From assembly GCF_003201975.1 (NCBI RefSeq), contig NZ_QJJQ01000001.1:558001-622000 (forward strand): a stretch of 64,000 nt of DNA. Reading direction: 5' to 3'. Shown here one piece after another: positions 33,019 to 42,724 of this stretch. A program made the position numbers and the translations under genes. The stretch comes from Pseudogracilibacillus auburnensis. Lineage in GTDB: Bacteria > Bacillota > Bacilli > Bacillales > Amphibacillaceae. The stretch's first letter is position 1; every line of letters begins with the position of its first letter. The notes beneath the pieces are model-generated. The model was not told where the DNA came from. It was given only the letters and a program-made list of their open reading frames with translations, and did not search any database.

Positions 33019-34494
33019 ATGGCTCTATACAATTATACAATTAAACAAGTCGAAAACATGCTACATAAAAAAGAAATCTCTGCCGAAGAATTAGCAAATT
33101 TATCGTTTGAACAAATTCGGGCTGTTGATGGAGATGTTAAAGCATTCCTGACATTAAATGAAGAAAATGTAAAAGCAAAAGCGAAAAAACTCGATGAAGA
33201 AAAAACGTATGGTAAAAAATTGGCAGCTATACCAGGGGCTATCAAAGATAATATTGTGACAAAAGGAATTCGGACAACATGTGCAAGTCAGATGTTGGCA
33301 AATTTTGATGATCCTCTTTATGATGCAACAGTAACGGAAAAGCTAGCAAATGAAGATTCACTTATGATTGGGAAACTCAACATGGACGAGTTTGCGATGG
33401 GTTCATCTACGGAAACATCGAGCTTTCAAAAAACATACAACCCATGGAATCTTGATCATGTGCCAGGTGGCTCGAGTGGAGGATCGGCTGCAGCAGTTGC
33501 GGCGGGAGAGGTAATGTTTTCTCTCGGTACAGATACAGGCGGATCGATTCGTCAGCCAGCTGCCTTTTGTGGAATCGTTGGGATGAAGCCAACATATGGA
33601 CTTGTATCACGTTTCGGACTTGTTGCATTTGCACCATCACTTGATCAAATCGGCCCATTAACAAGAACGGTTGAAGACAATGCACGGGTATTAGAAGTAA
33701 TTGCAGGTCATGATGCAAATGACTCAACAAGTAGTAAAAATGCCATACCTTCTTATGTTGATGCTTTAGTTGAAGATGTCAAAGGGTTAAAAATTGCGGT
33801 TCCAAAGCAATTTTTAAGTGAAGGTGTATCGGAAGAAGTAAAAGAATCAGTTAAAAATGCACTCCAAATGTATGAATTACTCGGTGCAACGTGGGAGGAA
33901 GTATCATTACCACATTTACCGTATGCGGATGCTGCATATTATTTAATTGCAAATGGCGAAGCATCTTCAAGTCTTGCACGATTTGATGGCGTTCGTTTTG
34001 GCAACCGTTCCGACAATGCAACAGATATGATTGATATGTTTAAACAATCTCGTACTGAAGGCTTTGGTGAAGAAGTAAAACGTCGTATCTTAATGGGGAC
34101 GACTGTTTTGAGCGGACGTGATAATTTTAACGAAGCCTATTTTAGAAAAGCTCAAAAAGTTCGTACTTTAATAGCGAATGACTTTAAAGCCGCTTTTGAA
34201 CAATATGATGTTATTATTGGACCTACTACACCGACACCAGCTTTTAAATTTGGTGAAAAAATAGACGATCCTTTAACAATGTATACGAGCGATATTTTAA
34301 CAGTACCTGTAAACTTGGCTGGACTTCCGGCATTATCTGTTCCAAATGGGTATACAGAAGCAGGCTTACCGTTAGGCTTACAAATTATTGGAAAACATTT
34401 TGATGAACAAACGATTTATCGTGCAGCATATGCATACGAAAAAGCGACAAATCATCATAAAAAGCGTCCAAACTTTGGGGGTGCTAGTGAATGA
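33019..34494 (+). CDS. gatA: Glutamyl-tRNA(Gln) amidotransferase subunit A
   Basis: GatA is the amidase-signature subunit that releases ammonia from glutamine. The 491 residues show the catalytic Lys in [14 protein letters not shown] near 78 and the signature [15 protein letters not shown] near 150. The serine loop [16 protein letters not shown] near 172 follows. Length and order are as in B. subtilis. Its stop overlaps the gatB start (ATGA). Confidence 0.97.
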   Translation: MALYNYTIKQVENMLHKKEISAEELANLSFEQIRAVDGDVKAFLTLNEENVKAKAKKLDEEKTYGKKLAAIPGAIKDNIVTKGIRTTCASQMLANFDDPLYDATVTEKLANEDSLMIGKLNMDEFAMGSSTETSSFQKTYNPWNLDHVPGGSSGGSAAAVAAGEVMFSLGTDTGGSIRQPAAFCGIVGMKPTYGLVSRFGLVAFAPSLDQIGPLTRTVEDNARVLEVIAGHDANDSTSSKNAIPSYVDALVEDVKGLKIAVPKQFLSEGVSEEVKESVKNALQMYELLGATWEEVSLPHLPYADAAYYLIANGEASSSLARFDGVRFGNRSDNATDMIDMFKQSRTEGFGEEVKRRILMGTTVLSGRDNFNEAYFRKAQKVRTLIANDFKAAFEQYDVIIGPTTPTPAFKFGEKIDDPLTMYTSDILTVPVNLAGLPALSVPNGYTEAGLPLGLQIIGKHFDEQTIYRAAYAYEKATNHHKKRPNFGGASE

Positions 34495-35918
34495 AATTTG
34501 AAACAGTAATTGGACTTGAAATTCATGTGGAATTAAAGACGAAATCAAAAATATTTTCATCAAGCCCAAATGCGTTTGGAAGTGAACCAAATGCGAATGT
34601 AAATCCGAAAGATTTAGGGTATCCTGGTACACTGCCGGTCTTAAATGAAGAGGCAGTTAACTATGGCATGAAAGCATCGATGGCACTTAATTGTGATATT
34701 GCATCTGAAACAGTGTTTGACCGTAAACATTATTTCTATCCAGACAACCCAGCAGCTTATCAAATTTCTCAAGATGAACAACCGATTGGGGAGCATGGCT
34801 GGATCGAAATTGAAGTAGATGGGAATAAAAAGAAAATTGGTATTGAACGAATTCATTTAGAGGAAGATGCAGGTAAGTTAACTCATGCAGCGGATGGCTC
34901 GCTCGTTGACTATAACCGTCAAGGAACACCATTAATTGAAATTGTTTCCGAACCAGATATTCGTTCACCAGAAGAAGCATATGCTTATTTAGAAAAGGTA
35001 AAAAGTATTATTCAATATACTGGAGTTTCGGATGTTCGAATGGAGGAAGGCTCTCTTCGGTGTGATGCCAATATTTCTTTACGACCTGTTGGTCAAAAAG
35101 AATTTGGAACGAAAACAGAATTAAAGAATTTAAATTCTTTTGCTTTTGTTCGCGCAGGGCTCGAATATGAAGTAAAGCGTCAAACAAAAATTTTATCAGA
35201 AGGCGGCGGAATCCAGCAAGAAACTCGCCGTTATGATGAAAAAACGAAAAAAACAATTTTAATGCGAGTGAAAGGTGATGCGGATGATTATCGCCTTTTC
35301 CCTGATCCGGATCTCGTTCCAATTTATATTGATGACGAATGGAAAGAGCGAATTCGTAAGGAAATCCCTGAGCTCCCAGATGCACGTAAAAAGCGCTATG
35401 TGGAAGAACTTGACTTACCAGAATATGATGCAGGCGTTATTACAGCAACGAAGGAAATGGCAGACTTTTTTGAAGCGACCGTCGACTTTGGTGCCGATGT
35501 AAAACAAGCTTCAAACTGGCTTATGGGCGATGTCTCAGCGTATATGAATAAACATTTAAAAGAAGTACACGAATTAGCCATCACTCCAGACGGTCTAGCA
35601 AAAATGATTAAGCTCATTGAAAATGGAACCATCTCATCTAAAATTGCAAAACAAGTTTTTGCTGAACTTGTTGAAAATGGCGGTGATCCGGAAGTATTCG
35701 TGAAAGAAAAAGGACTCGTCCAAATTTCTGATGAAGGACAATTACGTGAAATTGTTGGCAACGTACTAGATGAAAATGAACAATCGATTGTTGATTTTAA
35801 AGATGGGAAAGGACGGGCGCTTGGATTTTTAGTTGGACAAGTAATGAAAGCAACAAAAGGTCAAGCAAACCCACAACTTGTTAATAAAATTTTGAAAGAA
35901 GAGATTGAAAAGCGATAA
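34491..35918 (+). CDS. gatB: Glutamyl-tRNA(Gln) amidotransferase subunit B
   Basis: GatB binds the misacylated tRNA and activates its carboxylate with ATP. The 475-residue sequence opens [20 protein letters not shown] and has [15 protein letters not shown] near 80, [11 protein letters not shown] near 122 and [18 protein letters not shown] near 255. A YqeY-like C-terminal tail ends [12 protein letters not shown]. It closes the operon; a repeat array and then a terminator follow. Confidence 0.97.
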   Translation: MKFETVIGLEIHVELKTKSKIFSSSPNAFGSEPNANVNPKDLGYPGTLPVLNEEAVNYGMKASMALNCDIASETVFDRKHYFYPDNPAAYQISQDEQPIGEHGWIEIEVDGNKKKIGIERIHLEEDAGKLTHAADGSLVDYNRQGTPLIEIVSEPDIRSPEEAYAYLEKVKSIIQYTGVSDVRMEEGSLRCDANISLRPVGQKEFGTKTELKNLNSFAFVRAGLEYEVKRQTKILSEGGGIQQETRRYDEKTKKTILMRVKGDADDYRLFPDPDLVPIYIDDEWKERIRKEIPELPDARKKRYVEELDLPEYDAGVITATKEMADFFEATVDFGADVKQASNWLMGDVSAYMNKHLKEVHELAITPDGLAKMIKLIENGTISSKIAKQVFAELVENGGDPEVFVKEKGLVQISDEGQLREIVGNVLDENEQSIVDFKDGKGRALGFLVGQVMKATKGQANPQLVNKILKEEIEKR

Positions 35919-35977
35919 AAATTAGAGCTTGTAGTGCTAGGGATGTGCGGTTTGGAATTTACGGTTATGGAGGAGAA

Positions 35978-36140
35978 TTCAGCGCTTCGGCGTTTAATTC
36001 AGCGGTAATCGATCGTGATTCAGCGCTCCCGCATTAATTCAGCGGTAATCGATCGTGATTCAGCGCTTCGGCGTTTAATTCAGCGATAATCGATCGTAAA
36101 TCAGCGCTCCCGCATTTAATTTTAGCGAGAATCGATTGCA
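35978..36140 (+). repeat. Alternating dimer array, period about 20.4 bp (TTCAGCG type)
   Basis: TTCAGCG or a one-base variant recurs at 35978, 35998, 36019, 36038, 36059, 36079, 36100 and 36121 (as TTTAGCG). Two kinds of unit alternate. One ends CTTCGGCGTTTAA or CTCCCGCATTAA and the other GTAATCGATCGTGA. The higher-order unit is therefore about 41 bp. Copies are better conserved than in the other arrays. Confidence 0.92.
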
Positions 36141-36292
36141 ATGCGGCGCGGTGGCTTCCGCATCGAATCCGCGAATCGACAAATTCTCAGAAGCAGAAGC
36201 TACCCAGCGAATTCTTATCCGCTAGTTCACTAGTTATTCGCTTGGATTAATTACTCTATACTATTACGCTTTTTAACATAGCTATACAAATG

Positions 36293-36322
36293 AGACTACT
36301 GCCCTCGAGTAGTAGTCTTCTT
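36293..36322 (+). terminator. Probable terminator before dgkB
   Basis: AGACTACT pairs with AGTAGTCT around GCCCTCGAGT, followed by TCTTCTT. The T-run is interrupted. Confidence 0.6.
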
Positions 36323-36383
36323 CTTGTATAGGAACATAGTAAACGGAACATTGTTATTTGTTTTGTTTAAAGGAGGTCATCTT

Positions 36384-37322
36384 GTGAAAAGGGCTCGAAT
36401 TATTTATAACCCAACTGCTGGTCGAGAATTATTTCGGAAGGAGTTGCCAAAAGTACTTGAGCGATTTGAACAAGCTGGTTATGAGACATCTGCCCATGCA
36501 ACCGTTGGTGAGGGAGATGCAACAAATGCTGCCGAAATTGCTGTGGAAAGAGAGTATGATATCGTTATTGTAGCTGGTGGAGATGGTACAATTAATGAGG
36601 TTGTTCATGGGATTGCTGGATCAGAATATCGACCTAAACTAGGAATCATTCCAGTTGGAACGACAAATGATTTTGCAAGAGCATTATCCATTCCACGTGA
36701 CATTAAAAAGGCAGTCGATATTATCTTAAAAAATAATGCAAAAGCACTCGATATCGGAAAAGTAAATGATCATTATTTTATTAATATTGCTGGTGGTGGA
36801 GATTTAACCGAATTAACGTATGATGTGCCAATCAAATTAAAATCAGCAATTGGTCAATTAGCTTATTATATGAAAGGAATTGAAATGCTTCCTTTCTTAA
36901 GACCTGTTTCGACAACAATTGAATATGATGATCAAATTTTCGAAGGCGATATCATGCTGTTTTTAGTGGCAAACACGAATTCGGTTGGTGGGTTTGAAAA
37001 GCTCGCCCCTGACGCATTAATAGATGACGGTTATTTTGACTTACTTATCTTGAAAAAGACGAATTTAGCAGAATTTTTACGAATTGCAACAGCTGGAATA
37101 CGTGGTGCACATATTGAAGATGAGAATATTATTTATACACAGGCAAAACGGATAAAAGTTACACCAAAAGAGAAAATGCAATTAAATGTGGACGGAGAAT
37201 TTGGCGGTTTATTACCAGGCGAAATTGTGAATTTGAACAAACATATTCAGTTTTTTGTCAGTGATGAATTTCTTGCTAGAGAAGCCGAAATAAAAAACCG
37301 ATTATTGGAAAAACGAGACTAA
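36384..37322 (+). CDS. dgkB: Diacylglycerol kinase
   Basis: DgkB phosphorylates diacylglycerol released during lipoteichoic acid synthesis, returning it to phospholipid synthesis. The 312-residue protein starts VKRARIIYNPTAGRELF. It has the catalytic-domain motif VAGGDGTINEVVHG near 65, PVGTTNDFARAL near 97 and a C-terminal LNVDGEFGG near 270. GTG at 36384 is the start: AAAGGAGGT lies 8 bp upstream, and the extra 20 codons in the open frame before it have no family resemblance. Confidence 0.94.
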   Translation: MKRARIIYNPTAGRELFRKELPKVLERFEQAGYETSAHATVGEGDATNAAEIAVEREYDIVIVAGGDGTINEVVHGIAGSEYRPKLGIIPVGTTNDFARALSIPRDIKKAVDIILKNNAKALDIGKVNDHYFINIAGGGDLTELTYDVPIKLKSAIGQLAYYMKGIEMLPFLRPVSTTIEYDDQIFEGDIMLFLVANTNSVGGFEKLAPDALIDDGYFDLLILKKTNLAEFLRIATAGIRGAHIEDENIIYTQAKRIKVTPKEKMQLNVDGEFGGLLPGEIVNLNKHIQFFVSDEFLAREAEIKNRLLEKRD

Positions 37323-37655
37323 AATGGTTTCGTTTTTTTGTTTGTGCATAAAGGAGGGAGCGTTCTTCTTTTAGAGCTTGTTCATGGCACATAATTTATG
37401 GTATAGGCATATCTCGCATTTCTGCGGCACGTAATTTATGAAATCGGCACATCCTGTATTTCCTTTACACATCCCGCCTCTCTACGACGACCTAATTTGT
37501 GATACCTTCTGCCATTGCCTCGTCCTTTTTAACCTTCACTATGTCACGATAAAATTCTTTTAAGTTAAGACCATTCCATAAAAGTTGATGAATAAGTCTC
37601 TTTCACCAATCATAAAAATGTAAAGACAAGTCCTATTATGAAAGGGGAAAACCAA
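37323..37655. other. dgkB-permease spacer
   Basis: Holds the 20-bp-period array at 37386-37505. In B. subtilis dgkB is followed closely by yefA (rlmCD), so this spacer is the left edge of a 9-kb insertion relative to that order. Confidence 0.55.
37386..37505 (+). repeat. Tandem array, period exactly 20 bp (GGCAC type)
   Basis: Units begin GGCAC at 37386, 37426 and 37446, GGCAT at 37406, TACAC at 37466 and GACGA at 37486: a 20-bp period six times. Alternate units are alike (ATAATTTATG/GTAATTTATG/CCTAATTTGTG against ATCTCGCATTTC/ATCCTGTATTTC), giving a 40-bp higher-order unit partly obscured by decay. Confidence 0.88.
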
Positions 37656-39071
37656 ATGGAAGATGTGAAACTTGTAAAAATATTAAAAAATAAAGATGTG
37701 CTCACACTTGCTTTTGGAGCAATGATTGGTTGGGGCTGGGTAGTGACAGCAGGACTATGGATTACTGAAGCAGGGTCACTTGGCGCGATACTTGCTTTTG
37801 TTATTGGCGGTATTTTAGTTGTTTTAATTGGACTAACGTATGCGGAACTTGCGTCATCACTGCCACTTGCAGGTGGGGAATTAATCTACAGTTTTAAAGC
37901 AATGGGAAGGGTTGCTTCTTATGTAACAACTTGGGCACTTATACTTGGTTATGTTTCTGTTGTAGCCTTTGAAGCTGTCGCATTGCCAACCGTGTTTGAA
38001 TATTTAATCCCGGATTATAGTGTTGGGTATTTATATACCATTGCAGATTGGGAAGTGACGGCTACATGGGCAGGAGTTGGAATTCTGGGCTCTATCCTTA
38101 TTACGTGGATTAATTATCGAGGGATTAAATTTTCAACGGCGATTATGTTTATATTAACGTTACTGATTGTCATTGCAGGAGTTTTATTAATTACTGGAAG
38201 CGGAGTCTCAGGGTCTTCCGCCAATATGCAACCATTATTTGAAAACGGTACAGCGGGAATTCTGACAGTTATTATTATGACACCTTTTATGTTTGTCGGC
38301 TTTGATGTTATTCCACAGGCGGCAGAAGAAATAAATTTGCCACAAAAAAGAATTGGACAATTATTAATTTTTTCCGTTATCCTTGCTGTTATTTGGTATG
38401 TTTCCATTATTTTTGGCGTGTCACGAATTTTAACACCCGAAGAAATTAGCGCTTCGAATCTTGTGACAGCTGATGCGATGGCAAAAGCGTTTGGTAACAG
38501 TAAAATGATGGGTAATATATTAGTGCTCGGTGGAATAGGTGGAATTTTAACGAGTTGGATCGGTTTTTATATTGGTGGAAGTCGGGCGATTTATGCACTT
38601 GCCCGGGCAGGAATGTTACCTAAAGCTCTCGGTGATCTCCATCCAACATATAAAACACCATATAAAGCAATTTTATTAATTGGTATGTTGTCTGCGATTG
38701 CTCCATTATTCGGTCGTCCCGCATTAGTTTGGCTCGTTGATGCTGGTGGTTTTGGCCTTGTTATCGCTTGGTTTATGGTGGCGGTTTCCTTTTTAATTTT
38801 ACGAAAAAAAGAGCCGAAGATGGTTCGTCCATTCCAGCTAAAAGGTGGTCCAGTCATTGGCTGGATTGCGATCGTCATGGCAATTGGAGTCGGAATTTTA
38901 TATATGCCTGGAATGCCTTCAGCCTTAATATGGCCGTATGAGTGGATCATTGTTATTATTTGGATGATGATAGGAGTTGTTTTCTATCAAGTTTCGATAA
39001 GAAAAAGAAGCGCAATAAAAACAGAAGATCACCTAAACAACGAAATTAATCGTGTTATTAAATACAAATAA
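37656..39071 (+). CDS. APC-superfamily amino acid permease
   Basis: A 471-residue polytopic transporter with about 12 helices. The first helix contains the substrate-binding GAMIGWGW motif near 22, as in APC permeases. EVPLAG-like SSLPLAGGELIYSFKAMG near 70 and PFMFVGFDVIPQAAEEI near 215 are further family marks. ATG at 37656 is favoured because GAAAGGGG lies 8 bp before it; ATG at 37638 overlaps that site. The substrate is unknown. It precedes a PucR regulator by 27 bp, so it likely belongs to the catabolic island. Confidence 0.85.
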   Translation: MEDVKLVKILKNKDVLTLAFGAMIGWGWVVTAGLWITEAGSLGAILAFVIGGILVVLIGLTYAELASSLPLAGGELIYSFKAMGRVASYVTTWALILGYVSVVAFEAVALPTVFEYLIPDYSVGYLYTIADWEVTATWAGVGILGSILITWINYRGIKFSTAIMFILTLLIVIAGVLLITGSGVSGSSANMQPLFENGTAGILTVIIMTPFMFVGFDVIPQAAEEINLPQKRIGQLLIFSVILAVIWYVSIIFGVSRILTPEEISASNLVTADAMAKAFGNSKMMGNILVLGGIGGILTSWIGFYIGGSRAIYALARAGMLPKALGDLHPTYKTPYKAILLIGMLSAIAPLFGRPALVWLVDAGGFGLVIAWFMVAVSFLILRKKEPKMVRPFQLKGGPVIGWIAIVMAIGVGILYMPGMPSALIWPYEWIIVIIWMMIGVVFYQVSIRKRSAIKTEDHLNNEINRVIKYK

Positions 39072-39098
39072 TGTATGTTAAAATAGGAAGTATCATGT

Positions 39099-40751
39099 GT
39101 GGAACGACAACTTCGTTTACTCGATAAAGTGGTGTTTTTATTGGATATTCATAAAGCAAAGAAACTATTAGAAATAAATAAAATATTAACGCAGTCATTA
39201 AAAATTGAAAAGGTCCTACAAAATGTCATTGTTGCTGCAAGTGAATTAATCGAGGTTTCTGATGTGCTCATTATTTATTTATATGATGAAAAAACGAACA
39301 CATTGCGATTTGCAGAAGGGGAAGGGATTCATAAAGAGAAATTGAGTAAAATAGCCTTTTCTCCGGGCGAATCGATTTCAGGGAAAATTTTCACCGAAAA
39401 AAAATCGAAATTATTTACTTCTGAACAAGAAATTGATGCATTTATGAAAAATATGACCCCAGAAAATTACCGTTATTATTATGAAGGGGTTAAAAAGAGA
39501 AAAATAAAAAGTGCCTTTTGTGTTCCAATTTTAAACAAGGATCGCTGCTTAGGTGTAGTCGTCGTCGATAACTTTAATCAAAATAATGTTTTCACAAAAG
39601 AAGATATAGAAGTAATCGAATTCGTTGCTGATCAAAGTGCCATCGCTATCGATAATTCGAATATGTACCAACATTTAAAAGAAAAAAACAGATTACTAAA
39701 ACAATCGATTTCGATTCATAATCAATTCTATCAATTAATCATTGAAGGACGAGGGATTGATCATTTCATCTCTTTGCTAGAAAGAATCATTTCGTCTCCC
39801 GTTACATTTGATGCAAATATTTACGACCAAGATGAACATACATTTCCAATCGTTAGAGGAAACGATGTGTTAGGTCATTTAAAACTTACCAAACCATTCC
39901 AGTCGTTTGTAGAAATGGATCAAATTGCAATTGAGCAAGCAAGTCTATCCATTGCACTTGAACTGATCAAGAACAATGCAATTTTTGAAAAAGAAATTCA
40001 TTTTCGAGAAGAAGTTTTTAATCAGTTAATGGAAGGGATCTCTGGGAGAGATTTACATCATGCGCTTCAATACGTAAAGTGGAATGAAGGTTCACATGTC
40101 CAGTGTATTATTTTAGAAGGACAGGATCATCCATTATGGGAAATTGATCGTTTAATTGATAAAGAACGATTTGTCCAATCGATTGAACGAATTACTTATA
40201 CGATCGGTTTACACAGTTTAATTTTCACGAAAGCTTTTCAATTGATTATGATCATTCCTACTCAAAGTAAACATACCTTAAATAAATTGATCAAGCAAAT
40301 TCAAATGCACTGGAAGAACGATAAACATATTTTATTCGGAATTGGTAGGGAAACGACGATTCAAGAATTATCTATTTCTTATCATGAAGCGGTACGTTCA
40401 ATCGGGTATGCAAAAATGCATCATATACAAGTCGTCGAATATGCGATGCTTGGGATTGAACGATTATTATATGAAGTGGATGAAGATATTTTAGATATGT
40501 TTATGAATGATAAATTGCATAAACTTTATACGCTGGATGAAAGTTATTTGGAAACATTACGGATATTTATTAAATTAAATAAAAATCATAAACAGACAGC
40601 AGAGTATTTGCACATTCATGCAAATACATTATACTATCGGCTCAGAAAAATCGAAGAGGTATTACAAATCGATTTTAATGATGAAAAAGACTGGATTGAC
40701 TTAGTGGTCGCTTTTCGCTTATATGTGGCGAGTAACAAAAAAGATGATTAA
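39099..40751 (+). CDS. GAF-domain PucR-family regulator
   Basis: A 550-residue regulator. Residues ~25-190 form a GAF domain (LIEVSDVLIIYLYDE, IKSAFCVPILNKDRCLGVVVVDNF, FVADQSAIAIDN). A middle CdaR-like region follows, and the C-terminal helix-turn-helix (QTAEYLHIHANTLYYRLRKI) is of the PucR type. GTG at 39099 follows AGGAAG at 8 bp. It sits between the permease and the aldehyde dehydrogenase gene and probably controls them in response to a small molecule bound by GAF; the ligand is unknown. Confidence 0.82.
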   Translation: MERQLRLLDKVVFLLDIHKAKKLLEINKILTQSLKIEKVLQNVIVAASELIEVSDVLIIYLYDEKTNTLRFAEGEGIHKEKLSKIAFSPGESISGKIFTEKKSKLFTSEQEIDAFMKNMTPENYRYYYEGVKKRKIKSAFCVPILNKDRCLGVVVVDNFNQNNVFTKEDIEVIEFVADQSAIAIDNSNMYQHLKEKNRLLKQSISIHNQFYQLIIEGRGIDHFISLLERIISSPVTFDANIYDQDEHTFPIVRGNDVLGHLKLTKPFQSFVEMDQIAIEQASLSIALELIKNNAIFEKEIHFREEVFNQLMEGISGRDLHHALQYVKWNEGSHVQCIILEGQDHPLWEIDRLIDKERFVQSIERITYTIGLHSLIFTKAFQLIMIIPTQSKHTLNKLIKQIQMHWKNDKHILFGIGRETTIQELSISYHEAVRSIGYAKMHHIQVVEYAMLGIERLLYEVDEDILDMFMNDKLHKLYTLDESYLETLRIFIKLNKNHKQTAEYLHIHANTLYYRLRKIEEVLQIDFNDEKDWIDLVVAFRLYVASNKKDD

Positions 40752-40777
40752 TCTTTGTTACTTGCCACATTTATTTT
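40723..40777 (+). terminator. Intrinsic terminator overlapping the end of the regulator gene
   Basis: ATGTGGCGAGTAACAAA at 40723 pairs with CTTTGTTACTTGCCACAT ending at 40770, then TTATTTTG. The left arm lies within the coding sequence. Confidence 0.8.
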
Positions 40778-40836
40778 GTCACAATTTATCCTTATGATAA
40801 TAGGTAATCATCATTTTTGAGGAGGATTTTATCATC

Positions 40837-42288
40837 ATGAGTCATACGTATTACAACTATATAAATGGAGAATGGGTTTCATCCAAAACAAATGAAACAT
40901 ATGCCAGTATTAATCCAGCAAATACGGAGGAAGTGCTCGGATACTTTCAGTCATCGAATGAAGAAGATGTAGAACTTGCTATTCAATCAGCTGAGAACGC
41001 TTTCGCAGATTGGGCGAACACAGCAGTTCCTAAAAGAGGAAACGTTTTATTTACATTAATTCAACTACTAGAGGAGAAAAAAGAAGAACTAGCAACGATT
41101 ATAACGAAAGAAGTAGGAAAATCTTTTCGTGAAGCAAATGGGGAAGTAAACAAAACAATTGAAGCAATGAAGCAATTTAGTGGAGAAGCCAATCGGATGA
41201 CAGGTGAAACAGTACCTTCCAACAGTAGTGAGATTTTTGGCTATACAATTCGTGAACCACTTGGTGTTGTTGGCGTCATCGCACCTTACAATTTCCCACT
41301 TGGAATTGGCATTTGGAAAATTGCACCCGCTATCATTGCCGGAAATACGGTCATCTTTAAACCGGCTAGTAACACATCATTAATTAGTATCAAAATTATC
41401 GAGCTTTTTGAAGAAGCGGGAGTACCAGCAGGGGTTATCAATATGGTAACAGGTTCTGGTAGTGTCATTGGGAATGCGATAGGAAATCATCCAAAAATAA
41501 AAGCAGTTTCTTTTACAGGATCAACAAATGTTGGTTTAGCACTAGGTAAAGCGGTGAGTACACGTGGTGCGAAAATGCAAGCAGAAATGGGTGGGAAAAA
41601 CCCTTCCATTATTTTAGAAGATGCAAATATTGATGAGACAGTAGAAAATCTAGTCATTAGTGGCTTTTTAGATAATGGACAACGTTGTACAGGGACAAGC
41701 CGTGTGATCGTTTTAAAATCAATCGCCAAAGAATTAACGGAAAAACTAGTAGCCCGAGCTGACAAATTAGTCATTGGTGAAGGGTTTGGCGAAAATGTCG
41801 ATAATGGACCAGTCGTTGATGAAGGACAATTAAATACGTATTTACATTACGTCCAATCGGCTATTGATGAAGGAGCAACCCTTGAATATGGTGGAAAACG
41901 TTTAACAAAAAATGGATTAGATAAAGGATATTTCGTCGCACCGACAATCTTTAGCAATGTGACAAAAGAGATGACGATTTTCCGTGAAGAAATTTTTGGA
42001 CCGGTGATCGGGATTACAACGGTAGATACGTATGAAGAAGCATTAGAGCTTGCAAATGACAGTGAATTTGGTCTTTCTTCAACGATCTATACGAATGACT
42101 TAAATAAAGCATTTCATTTCGTTCGCAATGTTGAATCAGGGGTAACCCATGTCAATATTCCATCCAATTACTTTGAAAATCAGTATCCATTTGGAGGGAA
42201 AAAAGCATCTAGTATTGGACCACGTGAACAAGGTTCGACTACATTAGACTTTTGGACAGATTACAAAACAGTATATATTAAAGCGTAA
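40837..42288 (+). CDS. Aldehyde dehydrogenase (alpha-ketoglutaric semialdehyde dehydrogenase-like)
   Basis: An NAD(P)-dependent ALDH of 483 residues. Family motifs are GVIAPYNFPLGIGIWK near 147, FTGSTNVGLALG near 226, QAEMGGKNPSIIL (general base Glu) near 247 and DNGQRCTGTSRVIV (catalytic Cys) near 283. By motif it resembles B. subtilis YcbD (ketoglutaric semialdehyde dehydrogenase) more than the RocA type 20 kb upstream. The real substrate is unknown. AGGAGG precedes ATG. Seven bases after its stop an interspersed hairpin element begins. Confidence 0.85.
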   Translation: MSHTYYNYINGEWVSSKTNETYASINPANTEEVLGYFQSSNEEDVELAIQSAENAFADWANTAVPKRGNVLFTLIQLLEEKKEELATIITKEVGKSFREANGEVNKTIEAMKQFSGEANRMTGETVPSNSSEIFGYTIREPLGVVGVIAPYNFPLGIGIWKIAPAIIAGNTVIFKPASNTSLISIKIIELFEEAGVPAGVINMVTGSGSVIGNAIGNHPKIKAVSFTGSTNVGLALGKAVSTRGAKMQAEMGGKNPSIILEDANIDETVENLVISGFLDNGQRCTGTSRVIVLKSIAKELTEKLVARADKLVIGEGFGENVDNGPVVDEGQLNTYLHYVQSAIDEGATLEYGGKRLTKNGLDKGYFVAPTIFSNVTKEMTIFREEIFGPVIGITTVDTYEEALELANDSEFGLSSTIYTNDLNKAFHFVRNVESGVTHVNIPSNYFENQYPFGGKKASSIGPREQGSTTLDFWTDYKTVYIKA

Positions 42289-42294
42289 AATGAC

Positions 42295-42686
42295 GAGGCT
42301 GAGACATCACTAAAACAACCAAATCTATAGACGAACCATGCATTATCTGAGCGGAGGAAATATCCGTAGACTCCTAGTCGGCTAAAAGCGGTCACGTCCT
42401 GGGACTGTGCTAAATGCTCGTCCCACCGTAAAGATTTGTGACCTACGCCGACACTAGTACGTACTGAGCGGCGTAGGGAGGAAAGGCAGCGGTGAGGCAC
42501 CACAGTGCGCTAGCAAGAGGTCGATGACAAACGCCACGTCCTGTGACGTCATCAACACTAGTACGTCCTGTACGTCGGAGGCTCACCAACCGCCTTAGGA
42601 TGCGCGAAGTATAGTTCCAGAGCGGGTTACATGCAGCTACCATAGTTCGGATTTTTCTTTGGTGAAAACACTTTTGTCCCAGCCTC
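42295..42686 (+). repeat. Interspersed hairpin element copy 4, inside a gene cluster
   Basis: The ends GAGGCTGAGACATCACTAAAA and AACACTTTTGTCCCAGCCTC are inverted and match copy 2 (11031-11286). GCGGAGGAAATATCC near the left and AAGTATAGTTCCAGAGCGGG near the right also correspond. In place of the palindrome it carries TCCTGGGACTGTGC...CGTCCCACCGTAAAG, also found near 30.2 kb. A GC-rich stretch then repeats CACTAGTACGT (about 42451 and 42548). It fills the gap between the dehydrogenase genes almost exactly. Confidence 0.88.
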
Positions 42687-42724
42687 CATCCAAATCGTTA
42701 CAACATAGAGAGGAAGAACAAGAC

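Larger units (their letters stand above)
35919..36383. other. gatB-dgkB spacer
   Basis: Contains the alternating array at 35978-36140 and a hairpin at 36293-36322 (both listed). The array is upstream of the terminator, so it should be part of the gatCAB transcript's 3' region. AAAGGAGGT at 36370-36377 is the dgkB ribosome-binding site. Confidence 0.6.

Noticed and set aside
35978-36140. CRISPR array
   Set aside because: Shared core is only ~7-9 bp and the total period 20 bp; there are no 25-40 bp identical repeats with unique spacers, and no cas genes.
42261-42643. Minus-strand ORFs of 80 and 66 codons
   Set aside because: Composed of the hairpin element between the dehydrogenase genes.
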